Assembly (NCBI GenBank): GCA_021228405.1
Contig: JAJQRF010000002.1
Coordinates: forward strand, 496,001-560,000
Direction of reading: 5' to 3'
DNA: 64,000 bases
From: Pyrinomonadaceae bacterium
GTDB taxonomy: Bacteria > Acidobacteriota > Blastocatellia > Pyrinomonadales > Pyrinomonadaceae
Both the position numbers and the translations under genes were made by a program. The notes below the pieces were generated by a model. That model ran no database searches. It was not told where the DNA came from and was given only the letters and a program-made list of their open reading frames with translations. This document shows, one piece after another, positions 58,054 through 64,000 of the stretch (within the stretch, counting starts at the first letter, position 1; every line of letters begins with the position of its first letter).

Positions 58054-61000
58054 ATGAAACTGAAAAACCTGCTTTCTCTGCTTCTAATATATACGTTTTG
58101 GCTCGGACTTTTTACGCCCTTCGTTAACGCTCAAAAACCCGGAAAAATTGACGAAAAAGAAGAAAAAGGTTTGACTTTCCGGTTACGTCAGGGCGTTTCC
58201 GAAGACGATAAAACAGAGAAAATACAACCCCCGACCGTTTCAAATTTGACTATTGCGGAAGCGAAAGCGATTTTTCGGCGTTTGCCCGAATTGCCTTCAG
58301 AAACGGTCGAAAAGAACGATTTCAAATTGCGCGGCGAAAGTTTACCCGCACCGAAAACCGGGAAGATAATTCAAGCGAATTTTCCCGCTGAAGAGATGCA
58401 ATCCGAGCCGAAATCGGAAAATTCCGCGAATCTCGAAGTCCTCAGATATTCGCCTTTCGGCGCAGTTTCAATCGCGCCGGAATTAAGCGTAACTTTTTCG
58501 CAACCGATGATTTCGATTTCCTCGCAAACGGAAGCGAGCGCAAACGTTCCCGTTATTCTCACGCCGCAGGTCAAAGGAAAATGGCGTTGGCTCGGCACGA
58601 AAACCCTGATCTTTAACGCGGAACAGCGTTTTCCGATGGCGACAAAATTTTCCGCCCGGATTCCGAAGGAAACAAAATCCGCAGACGGCGCAATTTTAAA
58701 AAAGGAAATCGAATGGTCGTTTGAAACGCCGCCCGCGAAGGTTGAAAATTTTTCTCCGAAAGGCGAAGCGGTAACTCCCGACTCGTTGATCTTTGCCAAA
58801 TTCGATCAAGACGTAAATCCGCTGGCGATCTTATCGAAAACCATCGCACGAATAAACAATCGTCGAATCGCGCTCCGATTAGCGACAAACGAAGAAATTG
58901 CGGCGGATGAAAACATCTCGAAACAGCTTAAAGACCTTTTGCCGAATCGTGTTGTCGTTTTTCGCGCCGCCGAAAATTTTCCGCTCGACACGCTTGTAAA
59001 TATCACTTTCGAGAAAGATTTACCGTCAGCCGAAGGCAATTTGACCACAAAGCAGGATCAGGGTTTCTTCTTCAAAACTTACAGCACATTGAAATTTGAC
59101 GAAGCACGGTGCGGTTATGAAAAGAATAAAACTTGCGAAATTTATGAAGATTTTCGCATTATATTTAACAATCCGCTTGATGAAAAAAATTTTGATAAAT
59201 CGCTCGTCAAGATCGAACCGCCGATTGAAGACGTGAACGTTTACACTTCGGAAAATTCCGTTATGATTGACGACGGCGCAAAATCATTCGGGACGAAATA
59301 TAAAATTACAGTTTCAGGCGCGCTAAAAGACGAATTCGGACAAACGCTCGGCAAAGATATTTCGACGGAATTTTCCATAACGGAACGGGACGACGAACCG
59401 TTCATTTATGCGGAAGGCGGAAGTTTTATCACGCTTGATCCGAACGGAAACCGAAAATATCAGATTCTTTCAAAAGGTTATAAAAATCTGCGTGTGCGGC
59501 TCTATTCGGTAATTGCGGAAGATCATTTGAAATATCTGGAAATGAATCAGGAAGCCGGAAACGTTTCGCCTGTCTTCGGAAAACTTGCTTACGAAAAAAA
59601 TATAAAATTAAAAGCCAAAAAAGATGTTGGCGAACAGACTGTGATCGACCTTGATCGCGCTTTGAAAAATGGGCTCGGACACTTGCTTTTGGTGGTCGAA
59701 ACTCCCGACAGAAAAGATCGAATAATCAAATGGATTCAATCGACGCAACTCGGCATCACGGCAATCTCGGATCGCGAAGAACTTTTTGCTTATATCGGCG
59801 AACTGAAAACGGGAAAACCGATCGAAAACGTGCAGATTTCTTTTCTAAACGGCGAAATGGCGGCGACAAATCAGGACGGAACGGCAATGCTCAAGCTTCC
59901 TGCAAAACGAAATGAAAAGCAGACATTATTGATCGCCAAACGCAGCGACGATTCGGCAATTCTGGTCGAAGATATTTCTTACGGTTCCAAAGATTCCGAT
60001 TGGATTTACGCTCCGCAAAAAGAGTCTTTGCGATGGTTCGTTTTTAATGACAGAAATATGTATCGACCGACCGAAACTGTTTCGATCAAAGGTTACGTGC
60101 GGAAATTTACCGGCGGAAACTTTGCCGATATTGCTTATTTTAATGATTCGGCAAAACATCTGAATTACGTTTTGAAAGATTCGCGCGGCAATGAAGTATT
60201 GAAGGGAAATGCGGACTTGAACGTTTTCGGCGCATTCGATTTTCGGATAAAACTACCTGAAAATATTGATCTCGGCTATCAAAGACTGGAATTAAAAATC
60301 GAAAACGGGATCGAAAGAAATTCTTTTTCGCACATTTTCCAAGTTCAGGAATTTCGCCGTCCCGAATTTGAAGTTTCGGCAAAACGTGAGGCAAACACCC
60401 CGCTTTATGTCGGCGATTCAATGCAGATCGTGACGGAAGCTAAGTATTTTGCGGGCGGTGCACTCGCCAACGCCGAAACTAACTGGACGGTGACGGCAAA
60501 ACCGACAAGTTATACGCCGCCGAACCGTGATGATTTTACGTTCGGCAAATTCGTTCCCTGGTGGCGTTATTATTACGATTCGGAACAATCTAACACGACG
60601 ACCGAAACCTTCAAAGGCAAGACCGGTTCGGACGGAAAACATCGCGTTTCGATCGATCTGCTTTCGGCAAATCCGGCGCGACCTTACGCTTTGAAAGCGG
60701 AAGCGCGCGTGCAGGATGTGAATCGGCAAAATTTTGCGGCTTCGACCGAGTTTCTCGTGCATCCCTCGGAAATTTATGTCGGCATCCGCACTCCCGAAAC
60801 ATTTGTCGAAAAAGGCGAAAAGCTGAAAATCGAAACAATCGCGACGGACATTGACGGTAAAGCCGTAGCAGGCATGATTGTGGCAGTAAAAGCCGAATTG
60901 AAGGATTGGCAGAAAATAAAAGGTGAATGGCAAAACGTTTCCATTGAAACGAAAAATTGTGAAACAGTTTCAAAAACGGACGTTTCTTCGTGCGAAATTT

Positions 61001-64000
61001 TGGCTGATAAAAGCGGAAGCTTTGAGATCACCGCGATTGTTTCGGACGAAAAAGGCAGACGCAATGAAAGCGAATTAAATGTCTGGGTTGCCGGCGGAAA
61101 TCGTGCGCCTCAGCGCGATGTTACCCAGGAAAGCGTCGAACTGATTCCGAATAAAAAAGAATATGCGCCGAACGAAACGGCGGAGATTTTGGTAAACGCG
61201 CCGTTTTATCCGACTGAAGGCGTTTTGACCTTGCAAAGAAACGGGATCGTCAAAACCGAACGTTTTTCGATGGATTCGGCTTCGACTGTTCTGAAAGTTC
61301 CGATCACCGAACAATATCTTCCCAACCTTCATATTCAAGTCGATCTGAACGGCGCGACGGAAAGAATCTGGTATGAAGATGCGCGGGATGCGAAACTGCC
61401 GAAACGCCCGGCGTTTGCGAGCGGCGAGCTTGAATTAAATATTTCGACCGCTTCGCGCAAATTGCAGATTTCCGCTGAACCGCTCGAAAAAACGCTCGAA
61501 CCGGGCGGGAAAACGAAAATTAAGTTAAACGTCAAAGATTTTCAGGGAAACCCGCTTGCAAACAGCGAAATTGCGGTTGTCGCGGTTGACGAAAGCATTA
61601 TTGCGCTGACAAATTATAAAATCGAAAACCCTGTCGATTCTTTTTACGAGAAACTTTCCGCGCTGACCAAAAGTTATTATTCCCGCGAAAATATTCTGCT
61701 TTCTTCGCCCGAAGATTTGGAAGATGAAGAAATCGGCATTGGTTACGGTTATGGAAACGGAAGCGGAAACGGAAGCGGCGGCGGCGGCGGCGGCGGACGC
61801 GAAGATGGAATTTCGTTCGGTCTTTATGATCTTAAAAAATCTCCGGGAGTAATTTCGGGCGGAGTTGTGAATATGTCGCCTGATTCGGCAGCTATCCCGA
61901 TCAAACTTCGCACAAATTTCAACGCGCTGGCGGTTTTCGCGCCTTCGGTAAAAACCGACGTAAAAGGCGATGCGGCGGTCGATTTAAATTTGCCCGATAA
62001 TCTGACGCGTTACCGCATCACGGCAATCGCGGCGAACGAGAAGCAATTCGGGAAAGGCGAATCAAATCTGACGGCGCATTTGCCTTTGATGGTTCGCGCT
62101 TCCGCGCCGCGTTTTATGAATCTCGGCGACGCGGCTGAATTACCCGTCGTTTTGCAGAATCAGGGCGATTCGCCGATGACGGTTGACGTGGCGATCCGCG
62201 CTGTCAACGCAAATTTAACCGACGGAAACGGTAGAAAGATCACGATTCCCGCCAACGACCGCGCCGAAATCCGTTTTCCCGTTAAGCCCGGAAAAACCGG
62301 AAACGCGCTTTTCCAGATCGGCGCGGTTTCGGGAAATTTTGCCGATGCCGCCGAGTTTGCGTTTCCCGTTTACACTCCCGCGACGACCGAAGCGTTTTCG
62401 ACCTACGGCACGACGGATGAAAACGGCGTGATCTTTCAGCCCGTTTCTGCACCGAAAAACGTTCTGCCGAATTACGGCGGACTTGAAATTTCAACTTCTT
62501 CGACGCAGTTACAGGAATTGACGGATGCGTTTATTTATCTGCAAAATTATCCGTTTGAATGTTCCGAACAACGTTCTTCACGCGTGCTTTCGGTTGCCGC
62601 TTTGCGCGATGTTTTGGGGGCTTTTCAGGCGAAGGATTTACCATCGAAAGAAGCGATCGAGGCGAAAATGCAAGCCGACATTGCCGAACTCAAAAAACTT
62701 CAGCACAAGGACGGCGGTTTCAGTTTTTGGCGCAGTGACGACGAAAGCATTCCGTATGTGACGGTTCACGTCGCGCACGCTCTGGCGCGTTTGCGGCTGA
62801 AAAATTATGAAGTTCCAAACGAAATGCTCGAAAAATTGCGCGATTATCTGGAAAATATCGAATCGAAATATACCTCATATTATGAAACCGAAACGCGCCA
62901 GCCGATTTCGGCTTACGCGCTTTACGTCCGCAACCTGCTCGGCGATAAAGATGCGGGAAAGGCGAAAAAAATCCTGAAAGATGCGGAAATCGACACTATT
63001 TCGGTCGAAACTTTGGGTTGGATTTTGAATGTCTTGAACGGCGATAAAAATTCTGCGGATGAAGTCGAAGCGATCAAACGAAGCCTGCTCAAGCGCGTTA
63101 CGGAAACGGCGAATAAAGCGTTTTTTACGACCGATTATAAGGACGGGCAATATTTAATTTTAAGTTCTGCAAGACGCGCCGACGCAGTTGTTTTGGAAGC
63201 ACTCCTGTCAGAACCGTCTGCGGTCGCGGGCGGGACAGCCGCAAACCATCCTTTCGCCGATCTCATTCCCAAGCTTGCACGCGGATTGCTCGAAAGCCGA
63301 AAGCGCGGACATTGGGCTTCGACGCAGGAAAACGCTTTCGTTTTGCTTGCGCTCGATAAATATTTTCAGATTTACGAAAAAATCCCGCCGGATTTTGCCG
63401 CAAAGGTTTGGTTTGGAAACAATTTTGCGGGAACACAGAATTTTCGCGGACGCGCGACCGAAACAAAATTGACGAACGTTCCGATGGAGCTTTTGCAAAG
63501 CGGAAATACGACGCAAAATTTAGTTTTGGATAAACAGGGTGCGGGCAGACTGTATTATCGAATCGGGTTGAAATACGCACCGAACGATATGAGGCTCGAT
63601 GCCGCCGATTACGGCTTTGCGCTTACGCGCAGATACGAAGCGATTGACAATACGGAAGACGTAAAACAGGAAGCGAACGGAAACTGGACGATAAAATCGG
63701 GCGCAAGAGTGCGCATTCGGATTCAAATGGTCGCACCGACCGCACGTTATCACGTTGCGCTCGTCGATTTTCTGCCCGCCGGCTTCGAGATCGTTAATTC
63801 GGCACTGGCAGTCGCGGAAAGTCTGCCGAGATCGAACGACGAAATGTCCGACGATTGGCGAACGCGCTATCGTTTGCGCTGGTTTAATCATCAAAACCTG
63901 CGCGACAATCGTGCTGAAGCGTTTACGCAATTTTTAGGAAGCGGAATCTGGAATTATGAATACGTCGTTCGCGCTACAACGCCCGGAAATTTCGTTGCGC
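58054..64000 (+). CDS. Bacterial alpha-2-macroglobulin with thioester, C-terminus cut by window edge
   Basis: Protease trap, at least 1982 residues here. A Sec signal peptide (LLSLLLIYTFWLGLF, cleavage near NAQ) is followed by MG and bait-type domains. The thioester loop PFECSEQRSS has Cys1503, Ser, Glu and Gln in the order C-x-E-Q. This is the complete thioester motif, so the protein can trap attacking proteases covalently, as its eukaryotic relatives do. A very Gly-rich segment (GNGSGNGSGGGGGGG, near residues 1237-1251) separates the front and back halves. The complement-like TED region (QHKDGGFSFW, SAYALYV) continues past 63,000. No lipobox was seen, so it may not be a lipoprotein. PBP1C, its usual partner, is not in the window. 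Confidence 0.92.
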   Translation, partial: MKLKNLLSLLLIYTFWLGLFTPFVNAQKPGKIDEKEEKGLTFRLRQGVSEDDKTEKIQPPTVSNLTIAEAKAIFRRLPELPSETVEKNDFKLRGESLPAPKTGKIIQANFPAEEMQSEPKSENSANLEVLRYSPFGAVSIAPELSVTFSQPMISISSQTEASANVPVILTPQVKGKWRWLGTKTLIFNAEQRFPMATKFSARIPKETKSADGAILKKEIEWSFETPPAKVENFSPKGEAVTPDSLIFAKFDQDVNPLAILSKTIARINNRRIALRLATNEEIAADENISKQLKDLLPNRVVVFRAAENFPLDTLVNITFEKDLPSAEGNLTTKQDQGFFFKTYSTLKFDEARCGYEKNKTCEIYEDFRIIFNNPLDEKNFDKSLVKIEPPIEDVNVYTSENSVMIDDGAKSFGTKYKITVSGALKDEFGQTLGKDISTEFSITERDDEPFIYAEGGSFITLDPNGNRKYQILSKGYKNLRVRLYSVIAEDHLKYLEMNQEAGNVSPVFGKLAYEKNIKLKAKKDVGEQTVIDLDRALKNGLGHLLLVVETPDRKDRIIKWIQSTQLGITAISDREELFAYIGELKTGKPIENVQISFLNGEMAATNQDGTAMLKLPAKRNEKQTLLIAKRSDDSAILVEDISYGSKDSDWIYAPQKESLRWFVFNDRNMYRPTETVSIKGYVRKFTGGNFADIAYFNDSAKHLNYVLKDSRGNEVLKGNADLNVFGAFDFRIKLPENIDLGYQRLELKIENGIERNSFSHIFQVQEFRRPEFEVSAKREANTPLYVGDSMQIVTEAKYFAGGALANAETNWTVTAKPTSYTPPNRDDFTFGKFVPWWRYYYDSEQSNTTTETFKGKTGSDGKHRVSIDLLSANPARPYALKAEARVQDVNRQNFAASTEFLVHPSEIYVGIRTPETFVEKGEKLKIETIATDIDGKAVAGMIVAVKAELKDWQKIKGEWQNVSIETKNCETVSKTDVSSCEILADKSGSFEITAIVSDEKGRRNESELNVWVAGGNRAPQRDVTQESVELIPNKKEYAPNETAEILVNAPFYPTEGVLTLQRNGIVKTERFSMDSASTVLKVPITEQYLPNLHIQVDLNGATERIWYEDARDAKLPKRPAFASGELELNISTASRKLQISAEPLEKTLEPGGKTKIKLNVKDFQGNPLANSEIAVVAVDESIIALTNYKIENPVDSFYEKLSALTKSYYSRENILLSSPEDLEDEEIGIGYGYGNGSGNGSGGGGGGGREDGISFGLYDLKKSPGVISGGVVNMSPDSAAIPIKLRTNFNALAVFAPSVKTDVKGDAAVDLNLPDNLTRYRITAIAANEKQFGKGESNLTAHLPLMVRASAPRFMNLGDAAELPVVLQNQGDSPMTVDVAIRAVNANLTDGNGRKITIPANDRAEIRFPVKPGKTGNALFQIGAVSGNFADAAEFAFPVYTPATTEAFSTYGTTDENGVIFQPVSAPKNVLPNYGGLEISTSSTQLQELTDAFIYLQNYPFECSEQRSSRVLSVAALRDVLGAFQAKDLPSKEAIEAKMQADIAELKKLQHKDGGFSFWRSDDESIPYVTVHVAHALARLRLKNYEVPNEMLEKLRDYLENIESKYTSYYETETRQPISAYALYVRNLLGDKDAGKAKKILKDAEIDTISVETLGWILNVLNGDKNSADEVEAIKRSLLKRVTETANKAFFTTDYKDGQYLILSSARRADAVVLEALLSEPSAVAGGTAANHPFADLIPKLARGLLESRKRGHWASTQENAFVLLALDKYFQIYEKIPPDFAAKVWFGNNFAGTQNFRGRATETKLTNVPMELLQSGNTTQNLVLDKQGAGRLYYRIGLKYAPNDMRLDAADYGFALTRRYEAIDNTEDVKQEANGNWTIKSGARVRIRIQMVAPTARYHVALVDFLPAGFEIVNSALAVAESLPRSNDEMSDDWRTRYRLRWFNHQNLRDNRAEAFTQFLGSGIWNYEYVVRATTPGNFVA

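Noticed and set aside
1-64000. Insertion sequences, integrases, prophage genes or CRISPR arrays as the cause of the islands
   Set aside because: No transposase, integrase, phage structural gene or repeat-spacer array was recognised on either strand; the islands seem to have moved by other means.

Overview
The window looks like a chromosomal segment of an Acidobacteriota bacterium, probably class Blastocatellia and close to Pyrinomonadaceae. This is inferred from a VWFA-related protein of the acidobacterial type, a large propeller-type histidine kinase, a TPR-CHAT protein, futalosine-pathway menaquinone synthesis (MqnC), a bacterial alpha-2-macroglobulin, moderate GC with frequent TCG/CGA codons, and weak Shine-Dalgarno sites. 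No rRNA, tRNA, CRISPR array, integrase or transposase was found.

Layout. 1-8014 (minus): the rod-shape operon mreB-mreC-mreD-mrdA-rodA followed by a PBP1A gene cut by the window edge. 8305-13830: an accessory block between mreB and lon, flanked by the real lon 3' end and a diverged second copy of it. It holds an AT-rich STAND-like NTPase and a three-gene cassette (Cys-rich small protein, rearranged vWA protein, NYN nuclease). 13833-18293 (minus): lon, hsp20, a VWFA-related secreted protein apparently inserted upstream of hsp20, and a CBS protein; then a Rieske ferredoxin on plus. 19462-30516 (plus): an 11 kb one-strand island of immune or nucleotide-signalling domains: SLATT 2TM protein, secreted unknown, TIR-TPR, SLOG, ThsB-like TIR, TIR-like/TRAFs-binding protein, membrane-anchored TIR-like protein, truncated TIR, and a TRAFs-binding/patatin/3TM effector. 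30547-35053 (minus): two-component kinase and regulator with thyA. 35110-44643 (plus): mostly housekeeping and cell-surface genes (zinc ribbon, methyltransferases, HExxH protein, TPR, HIT, GT2, AsnB). 44922-46803 (minus): serS and a YdeI-like protein. 46917-50748: galU, two tandem 34-residue membrane peptides, mqnC and a desaturase. 50922-56352 (plus): TPR-CHAT, subtilase, ECF sigma factor and zinc anti-sigma. The window ends with a polysaccharide deacetylase, a 27-residue membrane peptide and a thioester-containing alpha-2-macroglobulin that runs off the edge.

The strongest candidate for an undescribed system is the TIR/SLOG/SLATT/patatin island. It has the logic of Thoeris and CBASS (a TIR nucleotide-signal maker, a SLOG sensor, membrane and phospholipase effectors) but no SIR2 ThsA and no CD-NTase. 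A second candidate is the TPR-CHAT/subtilase/ECF sigma/anti-sigma set, which resembles the protease-to-sigma wiring of type III-E CRISPR without any cas gene. A third is the vWA/NYN cassette, whose vWA domain appears circularly permuted. A separate theme is a family of palindromes made from short slipped repeats. They fill many intergenic gaps and in two places reach into coding sequence.
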